This document shows, one piece after another, positions 35,252 through 45,483 of a stretch of DNA of 64,000 bases; positions within the stretch are counted from its first letter, which is position 1, and the number at the start of each line of letters is the position of its first letter. This DNA is from Psychrobacter immobilis (GTDB lineage: Bacteria > Pseudomonadota > Gammaproteobacteria > Pseudomonadales > Moraxellaceae). The stretch is from the NCBI RefSeq assembly GCF_904846065.1, contig NZ_CAJGZV010000001.1:2542001-2606000 (forward strand). Reading direction: 5' to 3'. A program made the position numbers and the translations under genes. Under the pieces are notes generated by a model. It did no database searches, had not been told where the DNA came from, and was given only the letters and a program-made list of their open reading frames with translations.

Positions 35252-36106
35252 TTATTTACGTTTAATGGTTCTAGTCGTTACTCCAGTCGTTGCCCCACTA
35301 GTTGCGTTAGTAGGTGCTTTAGCCGCCGCTTTATAAACTGGCGTAACCTCAGGTAAGAGTGCCTGAATTTTAGCGATACGCTGCCCAGAGTTTGGATGGG
35401 TAGACATCAACGTGGCTAGAGCGTTGCTACGACCATTGGCAGCCTCCATTTTTTGCCATACTGCAACGGCAGATTCTGGATTGTAGCCTGCCTGCGCCAT
35501 TAAGCGTAGACCACCCGCATCGGCTTGTGACTCTTGACTACGAGAAAATGGCTTATCAAGTCCGTAGTCACTAATCAAACCCAACGCATCATCACTTAAC
35601 CCTGTTCTTGACTGTAGTTCGGCACCACCTAACTGCAGCGCTAAGCCGGTCAGAATTTTTTGCCCAGCATCCTTTTTACTGTGCTCAGATAACGCATGGG
35701 TCATTTCGTGTCCCATGATTGCCGCGATCTCTGCATCTGTTAACTGTAGCTTTTCTACAATACCGGTATAAAAAGCCATCTTACCACCCGGCATTGCCCA
35801 AGCGTTTAATTCAGGTGAACGTATAACCGTGACCTGCCAATCAAAAGGAACGCCTGTTGTATTAGCGCGAACGGCGTAGGGCTTCATACGATTAAAGACG
35901 TTTTTCACTCGAATAGCGGTAGCAGAAGTATTATCTACCGCGCCTTGACTACTGGCTTTAGAGACCACTTGAGAGTAACTTTTAGCCGCATCAGTATTTA
36001 ATGTAGCCGTATCGTACCCTGCCATATCGGCGACCGTAGTACACCCTGCTAAAGTAGTAATAGTAGTCAGCAATAGAGCATTTTTTATGTTATGAAAACT
36101 GGTCAT
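35252..36106 (-). CDS. M48-family metalloprotease lipoprotein
   Basis: 284 residues. Lipobox LAGC (Cys22) after a short signal. The zinc motif HEMTH in AAIMGHEMTHALSEHS (about 128-143) supplies two His and the Glu; the third ligand is the Glu in SRSQESQADAGGLRLM. The chain ends in a Thr/Ala-rich tail. This matches small LoiP/YcaL-type outer-membrane quality-control proteases. It is monocistronic, with a strong bidirectional terminator behind it. Confidence 0.92.
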   Translation of the reverse strand: MTSFHNIKNALLLTTITTLAGCTTVADMAGYDTATLNTDAAKSYSQVVSKASSQGAVDNTSATAIRVKNVFNRMKPYAVRANTTGVPFDWQVTVIRSPELNAWAMPGGKMAFYTGIVEKLQLTDAEIAAIMGHEMTHALSEHSKKDAGQKILTGLALQLGGAELQSRTGLSDDALGLISDYGLDKPFSRSQESQADAGGLRLMAQAGYNPESAVAVWQKMEAANGRSNALATLMSTHPNSGQRIAKIQALLPEVTPVYKAAAKAPTNATSGATTGVTTRTIKRK

Positions 36107-36647
36107 TAGACGTCCTGGTTGAGAGATGCAATTGAGTTAAATAACTGAGCTAAAGGCAATGAATTGATAGACTTAACATTCCACGATCGAAATTCATGTC
36201 TTGCCACACATTAATTGAGAGCGATACGTCATTGAGAACGTAACTAAAATTCAATCAATATGTAATTATAATGTAAGTAATGTGTCTAAATTATCGAGGA
36301 AGAGATTATCATTATAGAAAACAAAAGTCTATTAATTTTATAGTCTATTATTTGTTTGATATTATTTGTTTGATATCACAATTCCCAGCCAACCTCCATT
36401 TGACGCCTACAACTTTATTCCTTTAATTAAAATCGCTGCTCAGAGAGCAGCCTGCAATAGATTCCACTAAATAAACGCTCGTATCACATTGATCACTCAC
36501 GCATCTACCGTACGTTCTATTTTCTCTTTGCCAAAAAAATTTATACTTTATAGTAGCATCCAATATAATATCCGATAATGTCTGCGCGTCAGCATCCAGA
36601 CCCTTTATAATAGCGTATCAATACCAACCAACCTGCGTATCTCACCC
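36107..36647. other. 541-bp divergent spacer with a 14-bp tandem duplication
   Basis: It must carry the promoters of the M48 gene and yjjP. ATTATTTGTTTGAT is repeated exactly at 36347-36360 and 36361-36374. No ORF or RNA gene is recognised. Confidence 0.45.
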
Positions 36648-37436
36648 ATGACCTCTATCAGCTACGTAAAGCAGCAGCGCATTACCCGACTATGCGTGCG
36701 CTGCGGATTACTCCTTATGCAGTATGGCGCTGAGTCTGCCGTGGTGGTGGACTTGTCCAAACGCTTGGGGCTTGCCTTGGGAATGAATAGCGTCGAATGT
36801 TCGCTGAACTTTAACGCCATCACCCTGACGACTATCTGTGACGAGCGCTGTATCACTACTACTAGAGACACAATCAATCAAAGCATCAATGTCAATTTAT
36901 TGGTACAAATCCAGCAAATCGTCAACAAGACCGAAGCCACTATCGACAATAATGACTTGATTGACCGCACTACCCTTGCCTTTGATGAGTTGGATAAGAC
37001 TGTGTATCCAACGTGGCTAGTAAGCGTGTTTGTTGGCGCGTCTTGTGCGGCGTTTGCTTATCTAAACGGTGGCAGTTGGTCGATTACCGCAGTGACATTT
37101 ATCGCTGGTATGGTAGCGATGTTCACCCGTATTTACCTGTCCAAACAACACTTTAATCCTTTTATCACCGTCATTGTGACAGCATTTATTGCTTCCTTAA
37201 TTGGAGCGACGACCTATTATTTTGATATTGGCAATAATGCCGATATTGCCGTTGCCTCTAGTGTGCTCTTACTAGTACCAAGCTTTCCTTTGATCAATTC
37301 TTTCTCAGATATCTTAAAAGGCTATGTCAATATTGGGATTGGACGTGCGGTTTTTACTTATATGCTCACCCTATCAGCGTGCGTTGGCATCGTGATGGCA
37401 CTGGTTTTACTTCGCATACAGCACTGGGGGTTTTAA
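36648..37436 (+). CDS. yjjP: ThrE/YjjP-family exporter subunit, large
   Basis: 262 residues, close to E. coli YjjP (256). The cytosolic N-terminal half (about 1-115) holds the family motif LLMQYGAESAVVVDLSKRLG. Five hydrophobic helices follow, with PSFPLINSFSDILKGYVNIGIGRA near 221-244. The split form, a large DUF1212 protein with a small partner, acts in E. coli as YjjP-YjjB in dicarboxylate (succinate) export; other members export threonine and serine. The small subunit gene starts one base after the stop. Confidence 0.9.
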   Translation: MTSISYVKQQRITRLCVRCGLLLMQYGAESAVVVDLSKRLGLALGMNSVECSLNFNAITLTTICDERCITTTRDTINQSINVNLLVQIQQIVNKTEATIDNNDLIDRTTLAFDELDKTVYPTWLVSVFVGASCAAFAYLNGGSWSITAVTFIAGMVAMFTRIYLSKQHFNPFITVIVTAFIASLIGATTYYFDIGNNADIAVASSVLLLVPSFPLINSFSDILKGYVNIGIGRAVFTYMLTLSACVGIVMALVLLRIQHWGF

Positions 37437-37437
37437 G

Positions 37438-37890
37438 ATGTGGTTCATTGAAACCGTTGCGCTGTCGTGTATTATTACCCTTGGTTGGACGCTGATGTTT
37501 AGCGTACCCAAACGCTATATCCTGCCTTGCTTGCTGATGACTGCGTTTGGCTTCGGACTAAAGACGGCTCTTGTTTATCAGCATGTGCATCTCGTGGTTG
37601 CTAGCTTTTTTGGGGCGATGCTTGCCAGCTTTTTAGGTGTATATTTTTCCAAGAAATACACCCTACCGCCTAAAGCATTAATTTCGCCCAGTGTCATTTG
37701 TATGATGCCCGGTATCGCCGCTTATAAGGCGATGGTGAGTATGGTACAGATTGGCTATTTTGGCTTTTCAGACGAGTTATTTAGCCAAATGATGGTGTAT
37801 TTGTTTGAGGCCTTATTTGTGACCTCGGGATTGGTATTAGGCTTATCCATTCCCGGACTGCTATTTTATAGACGTCGTGCCATTGTTTAA
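37438..37890 (+). CDS. yjjB: ThrE/YjjB-family exporter subunit, small
   Basis: 150 residues with about five hydrophobic segments. It has the DUF3815/ThrE_2 motif ALISPSVICMMPGIAAYKAM (about 80-99), with the PG dipeptide characteristic of the family. It is the translationally coupled partner of the upstream YjjP-like protein (one base between stop and start), and together they make the complete transporter. The E. coli pair exports succinate; substrate here unknown. Confidence 0.9.
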   Translation: MWFIETVALSCIITLGWTLMFSVPKRYILPCLLMTAFGFGLKTALVYQHVHLVVASFFGAMLASFLGVYFSKKYTLPPKALISPSVICMMPGIAAYKAMVSMVQIGYFGFSDELFSQMMVYLFEALFVTSGLVLGLSIPGLLFYRRRAIV

Positions 37891-38063
37891 GTAGGTTTAG
37901 GCAGGTATAGACATTTAAATATTAGGCTGTTTCTAGTGAGATACTAACCACATCGAAGCGACTGAACATACCCTAACCACAAAAAACTTGTAAGATGGAT
38001 GATAAGACCCATTACGGTAGAGTCCAAGATAGCACCAATAACAACTTAATAAAGAGATTCATT

Positions 38064-39419
38064 ATGACCAAACATTATGATTATATCGCCATAGGCGGCG
38101 GTAGCGGTGGCATTGCTTCAATCAACCGTTCGGCGAGCTATGGCAAAAAATGCGCCATTATCGAAGCCAACCAATTGGGCGGTACTTGTGTGAACTTGGG
38201 CTGTGTACCCAAAAAAGTGATGTGGTATGGTGCGCAAGTTGCCGAGGCTATTCATAAATATGCACCAGATTATGGGTTCGATGTGGATGTTAAAGGTTTT
38301 GACTTCCAAAAATTGGTGCAGAGCCGTCAACAATATATCGAAAATATTCACCGCTCTTATGACAATAATTTGGCTAAAAACGGCGTCGAAGTGATCAAAG
38401 GCTTTGCCAAATTTGTCGATACCAATACCGTAGAAGTAAATGGCGAGCTGATTACCGCTGACCACATTTTGATTGCTACGGGCGGTCATCCTATTCAGCC
38501 AGATATCAAAGGCGCAGAATACGGCATCGACTCTGACGGATTTTTTGCGTTGAATCATTTGCCAAAACGCGTGGCGATTGTAGGCGCTGGCTATATCGCT
38601 GTCGAAATCGCAGGCGTGTTAAACAGTCTGGGTGCCGAAGTGCATTTGTATGTGCGCAAACACTCGCCGCTGCGCTCATTTGACCACAGTGTAGTAGAGG
38701 CGTTGCTGATAGAGATGGAGCAAGACGGTATTCAATTGCATACCAATACTACGCTCACGGAAGTCAATAAAAACGTAGATGGCAGCCTGACTTTGTGTAC
38801 CGAAAATGGCAGCCTAGACACAACAGATTGTTTGATTTGGGCGATTGGTCGTGCGCCATCGACAGACAATATCAACCTGCAAGTGACGGGTGTGGAAACG
38901 AACGAAATTGGCAAAATCAAAGTCGATAAATTCCAGAACACCAATGTTAAGAACATCTATGCGGTCGGCGATATTATCGAAAACAGTGTGGATTTGACGC
39001 CAGTAGCTATTGCAGCCGGTCGCCGTTTATCCGAACGCTTGTTTAACAACAAACCTAATGAGCATTTGGACTATACGTTGATACCGACGGTGATCTTTAC
39101 CCATCCTGCTATTGGTACGATTGGCTTGTCTGAAATCGACGCGGTTGAGCGCTATGGCAAGGACAATATCAAATGCTATAACTCAACATTTACCTCGATG
39201 TATAGCGCGGTGACCCAGCATCGTCAGAAATGTATGATGAAACTGGTGTGCTTGGGCGATGAGGAAAAAGTCATTGGTCTACACGGTCTTGGCTTTGGTG
39301 TTGATGAGATGATTCAGGGCTTTGCCGTCGCCATCAAAATGGGCGCGACTAAAGCGGACTTTGACAATACAGTTGCCATTCATCCAACTGGCTCAGAAGA
39401 GTTTGTGACAATGCGTTAA
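38064..39419 (+). CDS. gor: Glutathione-disulfide reductase
   Basis: 451 residues from ATG 38064, against 450 for E. coli Gor. An upstream in-frame ATG at 37995 would add 23 unrelated residues and is unlikely. FAD site [13 protein letters not shown], redox pair [18 protein letters not shown] domain [13 protein letters not shown] with KHSPLRSFD (Arg contact of NADPH enzymes), and the C-terminal catalytic [10 protein letters not shown]. The enzyme regenerates GSH from GSSG using NADPH. Single gene with a terminator at 39466. Confidence 0.95.
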   Translation: MTKHYDYIAIGGGSGGIASINRSASYGKKCAIIEANQLGGTCVNLGCVPKKVMWYGAQVAEAIHKYAPDYGFDVDVKGFDFQKLVQSRQQYIENIHRSYDNNLAKNGVEVIKGFAKFVDTNTVEVNGELITADHILIATGGHPIQPDIKGAEYGIDSDGFFALNHLPKRVAIVGAGYIAVEIAGVLNSLGAEVHLYVRKHSPLRSFDHSVVEALLIEMEQDGIQLHTNTTLTEVNKNVDGSLTLCTENGSLDTTDCLIWAIGRAPSTDNINLQVTGVETNEIGKIKVDKFQNTNVKNIYAVGDIIENSVDLTPVAIAAGRRLSERLFNNKPNEHLDYTLIPTVIFTHPAIGTIGLSEIDAVERYGKDNIKCYNSTFTSMYSAVTQHRQKCMMKLVCLGDEEKVIGLHGLGFGVDEMIQGFAVAIKMGATKADFDNTVAIHPTGSEEFVTMR

Positions 39420-39460
39420 GATTGCGTTAAGATACGCCTTAGTTTGATAGGGTGTGTCAA

Positions 39461-39496
39461 TAGAGAGGCTATTCTTAAGAGAGTAGCCTTTTTTTC
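39461..39496 (+). terminator. Terminator of gor
   Basis: AGGCTATTCT pairs imperfectly with the AGAGTAGCCT arm and is followed by seven T. Its sequence resembles the repeated block at 30263, 30851 and 31709, but it is less conserved. Confidence 0.8.
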
Positions 39497-39543
39497 TAGA
39501 TTTGAGGGCTATCTGTCACCTTAACGAATTACTTCAATATTCT

Positions 39544-40623
39544 TTATTTCACTCTGACATTCTTAAACTGAATGACCTCATCCAAACTGCCAATCACGCT
39601 CTTAGGTTGCGTCTTTAACTGAACCGTCTTATTAGGTAGTTTTACCGTAATGCCTTGGTTATTGATTTTGTAGAGCACAGGTCTGTTGGTGAAGCTCAGT
39701 GTTTTCTTTGTTTTATCATAGTCAAACTGTCCTTCATAAAGCAGCTCAATTCGGCCCTTCTCATCTGCAAAAGCATAATATAATTGCTCGCTGCCCTCTT
39801 TATACTGACTATCGAGCACCATTTTTTTATTATTATCTACTGTCAGCATATAGATATAGGGAAATGAGCTTTCTGCTTGTTCGACATAGGGTGGTAACAT
39901 TTCATAGTTCTCGACTTTCATTTTGCCATTGATCTTTTTGCTTTCAGTAATGGATAGCAGACTTCTGTTATTCCATTCTTCCTCAATGATATGGACAACG
40001 ACTGGTTTATCGTTGATGACCTTAAACTCTTTAAACTGATGCCATGCTGCGCCACTTTTAGTCATAGTGCTCAAGATTTCACTGTCTTTATCAATGTCAA
40101 AAAAACCACAGTATCCCTGTGCCAGCTCTGTAAATCCATCACTATGCACGAAAGTATTATCTTCTTTTAGATAGACTTGGTAAGAAGGTCCACCATAACA
40201 GCCGTTGCGTCCATCTCTGAGTGCTAAGTCTTTTTGATCATCAAAATTAAAATCATCGTATATCAGCACGCTATGCTCGCCATAGTGCCTATTGGCAATA
40301 TTGGCGCTAATTTTTTCACCTAGCTGACGCGCTTTACTGTTTTCCAACTCATAGTCAATATCGAGGCCGGCGGACTGACTAATAAGGGTTTGCCCAGTTT
40401 TTGCATTGACAACGTTAATAATACTGTTTGACTCGCTGTCTTCATCCTCTATTGTTGTGATGGTGGCAGAATAATCATCAGAGAATGCTTGAACTTGATA
40501 ATGTTGATTTGAGGCTTGAGCCAAAGCTGGCAATATTGACGCAAAAACAAGGAAGCCGCTTGCTATTGTCGTTGCTCTGAATGCTCTTTTAAACAAGACC
40601 TTCGATAGAATATTGCCAGACAT
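39544..40623 (-). CDS. Exported protein of unknown function
   Basis: 359 residues. An N-terminal signal peptide (hydrophobic core about 17-33, likely cut after ALAQAS). The mature part includes DDFNFDDQKDLALRDGRNG (about 143-161), an FG-GAP/VCBS-like acidic calcium loop, as seen in the XAC2610-type periplasmic family. Two cysteines (GCYGG and GYCGF) may form a disulfide. Function not known. Monocistronic, convergent with gor. Confidence 0.8.
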   Translation of the reverse strand: MSGNILSKVLFKRAFRATTIASGFLVFASILPALAQASNQHYQVQAFSDDYSATITTIEDEDSESNSIINVVNAKTGQTLISQSAGLDIDYELENSKARQLGEKISANIANRHYGEHSVLIYDDFNFDDQKDLALRDGRNGCYGGPSYQVYLKEDNTFVHSDGFTELAQGYCGFFDIDKDSEILSTMTKSGAAWHQFKEFKVINDKPVVVHIIEEEWNNRSLLSITESKKINGKMKVENYEMLPPYVEQAESSFPYIYMLTVDNNKKMVLDSQYKEGSEQLYYAFADEKGRIELLYEGQFDYDKTKKTLSFTNRPVLYKINNQGITVKLPNKTVQLKTQPKSVIGSLDEVIQFKNVRVK

Positions 40624-40711
40624 TGAGTACTCCTTATTTGCTTATTTTTTATTATCACAAACTTTATAAAACCATATAAACCACTCATTAGCTATTGTTA
40701 AGCACAAAAAA

Positions 40712-40736
40712 AGGCGCTACTTAAGCGCCTTTTTTA
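40712..40736. terminator. Bidirectional terminator
   Basis: AGGCGCT (40712-40718) and AGCGCCT (40724-40730) with ACTTA loop, A-run before and T-run after. On the minus strand it closes the 122-residue lipoprotein gene. Confidence 0.85.
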
Positions 40737-40766
40737 TATCACTAACTTTGATGACTTTGTAAACCA

Positions 40767-41135
40767 TTATTGAGTCAATACCCATTTGCCATTCACATCG
40801 TTCACCTTAAAAGCGCCACTATCGATACGACTTTTACCACCAATGGTTTGCGTGACGTCAGCAGTGCACAAATAAGTGTTGTCACCTTCGGTAGTATCGC
40901 AGCTTACGTTTTCTACTTTTTCAAGCTTTGGCATCATACCCTCCATCATGCCGCTCATCGCCTTTGCCATCTCATCATTGCCTGCGTTCGCCATCGCATC
41001 GTCCATCATACTATTGGCTTGCTCGTATTGTGCCTCGATTAACGCTTCAACTGTGCTTTCAGAAGGTGCATTAGAGCATGCGACAAATAGCGGTGTTAGT
41101 AATGCTATGACTGCCAGTTTTTTCAGATTAGTCAT
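40767..41135 (-). CDS. Small lipoprotein, unknown function
   Basis: 122 residues. Lipobox VAC with Cys20 after LLTPLF. A Met/Ala-rich helical middle (QANSMMDDAMANAGNDEMAK, about 40-59) precedes a small beta-like C-terminal domain with two Cys (VSCDTTEG, YLCTADVT) and the closing GKWVLTQ, similar in look to DUF4878-type lipoproteins. No firm family. Next to a terminator, single gene. Confidence 0.75.
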   Translation of the reverse strand: MTNLKKLAVIALLTPLFVACSNAPSESTVEALIEAQYEQANSMMDDAMANAGNDEMAKAMSGMMEGMMPKLEKVENVSCDTTEGDNTYLCTADVTQTIGGKSRIDSGAFKVNDVNGKWVLTQ

Positions 41136-41337
41136 CTCAATCTCAATGTATCTATAATGTTACTTCACTATACAGAATTACTTAAAAATACCCAACTTAA
41201 TTTTAGAATACAAGTTTAGATTTATGATGAATAGCTTTTATCATGCAATGAAATAAACGAATTAACGGGCGGTGCATACTGACAGTCCATTCACGATACT
41301 GCTATGATGTGGTATTCAAAACCGTTGCGAGATAACT

Positions 41338-41544
41338 GTGTGGCAGGTGTACTTTTTTATATTACCGATTGGTCTGGGAATTATGACCTTGGCAGCAAGT
41401 TTGTTATTTTTGTTTGCCTATCTGATGTCTGATGACAATGCCACGCGCTTGCCCGCTTTTAACTGGTTCAAGCGCTTAATCATCGTGGCATTTATATTAC
41501 TAAGTGTTGGGCTATTTATGACCTTTGGTCATTTTTGGGGTTAA
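41338..41544 (+). CDS. Small two-helix membrane protein
   Basis: 68 residues from a GTG start. Two hydrophobic segments (about 5-30 and 46-65) are separated by a polar loop with DDNATRLPAFNWFKR. Unknown function. Convergent with the GNAT gene. The composition and clean topology support a real gene, but the GTG start is not certain. Confidence 0.6.
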   Translation: MWQVYFFILPIGLGIMTLAASLLFLFAYLMSDDNATRLPAFNWFKRLIIVAFILLSVGLFMTFGHFWG

Positions 41545-41574
41545 TAAAATCAGCCTTTAAACATTCAAGATTTT

Positions 41575-42198
41575 TCAATGAACCATTTTTTCTAACTCCA
41601 ATAATTCTAAATCTTCACGCTTTGGCTCGCCATTATTGCCGTCATTTGGAAATGGCATTTTATTACCATTTAGCTCATAACCTCGGCGCTGATAGTAAGC
41701 CAACAGCTCAGGACGATGACTCAAAATGGACATGGTCAAACGCGCAGTGTTTTTAGCTGCTGCTTGCTCATCTGACTGTAGATGATGAGTAGCAAAGGTT
41801 TCTGCTGCTTGCAAAATAACATTACCAACGCCCTGCCCTTGCAGCTCTGGATCTACTGCAAACATGCCGATGTAGGCTTTGTTATTTGAGTCAGCATCGG
41901 TTTTGATATCGACAGCGATACAACCGAGTATCTCACCCGTTTCCTTTCCATCACGGTCGCCCGTTGTCGTTTTTGGATAGACAAAGTAATAGTGATTAGG
42001 GTCATTAATCACGGCAGCGAGCTCAGCTGACGTGGTTCGAATACCGCCAATTAAATCCGCCTCATTGGTCCAACCTGCGGTCTCGCGATAACAGCGATTT
42101 AATAATTGCTCAAGTGCACCAATATCATCGGCTTGCGCTTGTCGTAAAAACACGGACTCTCTATCCAAGTAATTTTTATCTATAGTGTTTTTATTCAT
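41575..42198 (-). CDS. GNAT-family N-acetyltransferase
   Basis: 207 residues. The acetyl-CoA loop is VDPELQGQGVGNVIL (motif A, Q/RxxGxG). Preceding beta4 is KAYIGMFA and the C-terminal RPELLAYYQRRGYELNG is the usual GNAT end. The substrate is not deducible. The segment between beta3 and beta4 (DRDGKETGEILGCIAVD) is slightly enlarged. Its gene follows the Rieske-FAD gene on the same strand after 90 bp. Confidence 0.88.
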   Translation of the reverse strand: MNKNTIDKNYLDRESVFLRQAQADDIGALEQLLNRCYRETAGWTNEADLIGGIRTTSAELAAVINDPNHYYFVYPKTTTGDRDGKETGEILGCIAVDIKTDADSNNKAYIGMFAVDPELQGQGVGNVILQAAETFATHHLQSDEQAAAKNTARLTMSILSHRPELLAYYQRRGYELNGNKMPFPNDGNNGEPKREDLELLELEKMVH

Positions 42199-42288
42199 AT
42201 TATAATTTTTCCTTTCCTTGTTTGTATTAAAAAAACTGACCCAAATCGATAGGTCAGCCTTAATAGTAATATGTATCCATCTTGAGTA

Positions 42289-43926
42289 CTAGGGCGATAA
42301 CGCCTGTGCTTGGTCGATAATATTAAATCCTGCATTGAGCTGTGCACGCGTTGGTGCATGACCACGGCGAAGTAGTTCAGAAAAGGCAACCAACTCTTTA
42401 TCACGCCCTAAAGTGCTAGCCGCACTAGCACGTGTGTTTTCCCCAACATCATCAAAGTAGTATTCGATATAATCTAACGTATCTGGCGAACCAAACAAGA
42501 TATTATTATCGGGTGTCTTCGCATGTCCACTATAGCGTAGGCTCTTGCCATATTGCATCGTCCAAAAGAAAGGGATACGCGCGGCGAGCGAGTTGACACT
42601 ATCATCATTTAATATCGCAGCCGCAGTCACTAAGCCATGTTGCAAGGCCACGCGCCAATGTTCAATGCGCATGCGCCCCATTTGTCCAGAAGCTTTCGCA
42701 ATATCGCCCAATGCATAAACACCCTCACGCAGCTGCAAATGCTCATCCACTTGCACGCCATCTGTCGCGTTTACTCCCTCGAACAATTCTGTACGTGGTG
42801 CTACGCCAGTCCCTAAAATCACGATGTCTGCATCGACTTGCTCACCATTTGCTAATTTAATAGCACCAACTTGTGAGAAATTGCTACCGCTATTCTCATT
42901 CGCTTTTTCGACCTCAACGATTTCGGTCACGCTGGCATCAAAAACAAACTGAATCCCATTTTCTTCATGCAGCTTGATCAGCGCATTACTGACGGTTTCA
43001 GAGACGATATTTCCCATCACGCGATGGTCTTGTCCGATGACCGTAATAGAAGCCGTCGTGCCTGCTTGTGCCAATGCGGAAGCAACCTCCATACCGATAA
43101 AGCCAGTACCGACAATCACCACACGCTGATCGTGACTGGCCGCTTTGATCAATTTGGCATCATTCATACTACGTAAGGTATAAACGCCATCAAGCTCAGC
43201 CCCTTTAAAAGGCGGTATCTTTGGCTCAGCACCTGTTGCGACCACTAAGAAATCAGCGGTTTGTCTGTCACTATGACCATTTTTATCTTTAATAATAATC
43301 GCACATTCATTGGGCAATACTTCGCTGACGGTTTGATTCAAGCGCAAATGAATATCGTGTTTGCTCGCCCAATCTGCACCCCCTAGTAGAAGCTTCTCTT
43401 CAGGCATATTGCCCGCTAAAAATGCTTTGGACAATAATGGACGGTTATAAGGGGCTTTATCATCAGCACTAATCAAGGTGATTTTGCCGCCATAGCCAGT
43501 GTTACGCAGCTGATGCGCTGTCATAAAACCTGCTGCGCCGCCGCCCACGATGAGAGTATGCGTATCGATAAGCTTATCATTTGCAATCTGTTTATCTCTC
43601 TTCGCTGAAGTATTCACCGTCAAGCTGTCGCCATTATCGGTCACTTCATATTGAGTCAATCCTGCTGTCGCGACTGGCTCTAATAGCGTCCCATCGCGGC
43701 TATCAAAAGTTGCATGATGCCAAGGACAGACCACGCGATTGCCACAACGTAATCCTGTGCCTAAATCTGCCCCTGCGTGCGGGCATTTACCATCGAACGC
43801 CTGAAACTCATCGTCGTCGCGGGTGATTAAAATGATACTATCATCATCTTGCTTGTAAGATTTCATGCCGCCACTGGCAATATCAGCCTTATTAATAGTC
43901 ACTGTGTCAATCGTTGCATTGGTCAT
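42289..43926 (-). CDS. Rieske-domain FAD-dependent NAD(P)H oxidoreductase (AIFM3-like)
   Basis: 545 residues. An N-terminal Rieske domain (about 1-105) has CPHAGADLG and CPWHHATFD, the Cys-His/Cys-His [2Fe-2S] ligands. The reductase part follows: FAD motif VGGGAAGFMTAHQL (about 127-140), NAD motif VGTGFIGMEVASAL, and the GDIA segment VYALGDIAKASG. This fusion is known from apoptosis-inducing-factor-like and ferredoxin-reductase-type proteins; the electron acceptor is unknown. Monocistronic or followed by the GNAT gene. Confidence 0.92.
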   Translation of the reverse strand: MTNATIDTVTINKADIASGGMKSYKQDDDSIILITRDDDEFQAFDGKCPHAGADLGTGLRCGNRVVCPWHHATFDSRDGTLLEPVATAGLTQYEVTDNGDSLTVNTSAKRDKQIANDKLIDTHTLIVGGGAAGFMTAHQLRNTGYGGKITLISADDKAPYNRPLLSKAFLAGNMPEEKLLLGGADWASKHDIHLRLNQTVSEVLPNECAIIIKDKNGHSDRQTADFLVVATGAEPKIPPFKGAELDGVYTLRSMNDAKLIKAASHDQRVVIVGTGFIGMEVASALAQAGTTASITVIGQDHRVMGNIVSETVSNALIKLHEENGIQFVFDASVTEIVEVEKANENSGSNFSQVGAIKLANGEQVDADIVILGTGVAPRTELFEGVNATDGVQVDEHLQLREGVYALGDIAKASGQMGRMRIEHWRVALQHGLVTAAAILNDDSVNSLAARIPFFWTMQYGKSLRYSGHAKTPDNNILFGSPDTLDYIEYYFDDVGENTRASAASTLGRDKELVAFSELLRRGHAPTRAQLNAGFNIIDQAQALSP

Positions 43927-44194
43927 AAGTCTTCCTCAACAGTTATAATGGTGCCCTGAATCAAACGTGTTGAAAACAACCCTATCGCATCAGCCAGTTT
44001 CAACGAAAAACACCATTCTCGATACGTTTATTTAAATGTTTTTTTAAAACGCTATCCATTGATAGTAGCAAGACACTTTCGCACACGCTGTTTTTTTTGT
44101 ATGTTTCCTGCGTTGCAAAACGTAATCGTTAACTGTTAATCCCTATGCTTACCTATTTTTTTTAAATCTTATCCTCAACATAAAAGACGACTTT

Positions 44195-45451
44195 ATGAAT
44201 TCTCGTGATGACATGACCGATATTAATGCTAGCCCTCAATCCGCTCTCGAAAAGAGTCAATTTGATAATGAGCAGTTTGATACGGCAAGTATCGATATTA
44301 CCGCAGCGACGGATACTGCGCAGTTACCGCAGCCTATTCAACCACCTGTACAGCAAGCAACCTATAAAGCCCACGCAACAGACTTTATCGTTAATGAGCT
44401 ATTGCCGCTCGAATTCACCGGTGAAGGTGAGCATTTATGGCTGCATATCCAAAAATCAGGGATGAATACCGCTTATCTTGCCAAACTACTATCAGAGTGG
44501 GCAGAGATTCCTCTGCGTGATGTTGGTTATTCAGGTCTTAAGGATCGCCATGCATTGACAACGCAGTGGTTTAGTTTGAGAATACCAAAAAAGCAACTAC
44601 CAACATCTGAGTTTGTACCAGTCGATATTGGAGCCAATGAATCGGTTACGATCATTGACCAGCAATGGCATAATAAAAAGCTCAATCGCGGCACGCATCG
44701 CGCCAATCAATTCACCATCACCTTGCGTGATATCCAATTTGCTAATTTTGATACAGCATTGCCAGCACCTGAGCAATTATTGTCGGCGAAGCAAGATGTC
44801 GAACAGCATTTATCAAGCATCGCTATAAATGGCGTGCCCAATTATTTTGGCCCTCAGCGTTTTGGACGAAATGGCAATAATATTAGAGAAGCATTATCAC
44901 TGTTTGCGCGTCCACTACAGCAAAGTCGAGCACAACCCAAAAAGAGCAAACGCAAGCACGCGCCACGTGAGCAAAATACAATGGAGCTGTCTGCCGCACG
45001 TAGCTTAATTTTCAATGAGATATTGGCAGTACGAGTGCGTGATGGCAGCTGGAATACTGGGCTGGCAGGCGAAGTGTTTAACTTAGAGGGTTCAGGGTCA
45101 ATATTTACTAGCGAAGCCATAGACGACACGTTGCGTGAACGCCTTGAGACGGGTGATATCCATCCCACTGCTGCATTATGGGGCAAGGATAATGATAAAG
45201 TCAGCGGCATGGCAGCAAGTACTGAGAAAAATGTGATTCAACAAAATCCATTACTGGCGCGCTTAGCCAATGGCTTAGAGCAGCGTGATGTAAAAGCACA
45301 GCGCCGCGCGCTGCGCCTACCTATTGAAGCGCTGTCTTGGGAATGGCAGGATAAAGATAATGAACAGACATTGGTGCTGAGCTTTACGTTAACGACAGGT
45401 AGCTTTGCCACCAGTGTCTTGGCAAGCTTAGTAAAACAATTAATATACTAA
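44195..45451 (+). CDS. truD: tRNA pseudouridine(13) synthase TruD
   Basis: 418 residues, longer than E. coli TruD (349) because of a 55-residue polar N-terminal extension and a basic loop (KKSKRKHAPREQ). The catalytic Asp is in YSGLKDRHALTTQWFS; other conserved blocks are FIVNELLPLEF, NYFGPQRFG and RALRLPIEALSW. TruD makes pseudouridine 13 in tRNA-Glu. An in-frame start closer to the family norm is not evident, so the extension is kept. Confidence 0.93.
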   Translation: MNSRDDMTDINASPQSALEKSQFDNEQFDTASIDITAATDTAQLPQPIQPPVQQATYKAHATDFIVNELLPLEFTGEGEHLWLHIQKSGMNTAYLAKLLSEWAEIPLRDVGYSGLKDRHALTTQWFSLRIPKKQLPTSEFVPVDIGANESVTIIDQQWHNKKLNRGTHRANQFTITLRDIQFANFDTALPAPEQLLSAKQDVEQHLSSIAINGVPNYFGPQRFGRNGNNIREALSLFARPLQQSRAQPKKSKRKHAPREQNTMELSAARSLIFNEILAVRVRDGSWNTGLAGEVFNLEGSGSIFTSEAIDDTLRERLETGDIHPTAALWGKDNDKVSGMAASTEKNVIQQNPLLARLANGLEQRDVKAQRRALRLPIEALSWEWQDKDNEQTLVLSFTLTTGSFATSVLASLVKQLIY

Positions 45452-45483
45452 AACGTATTTGACCCTTCGACTATGGCAGCTAG

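Noticed and set aside
35147..35356. + strand ORF across the bidirectional terminator
   Set aside because: It reads through the hairpin and the antisense of the M48 tail; composition is not protein-like.
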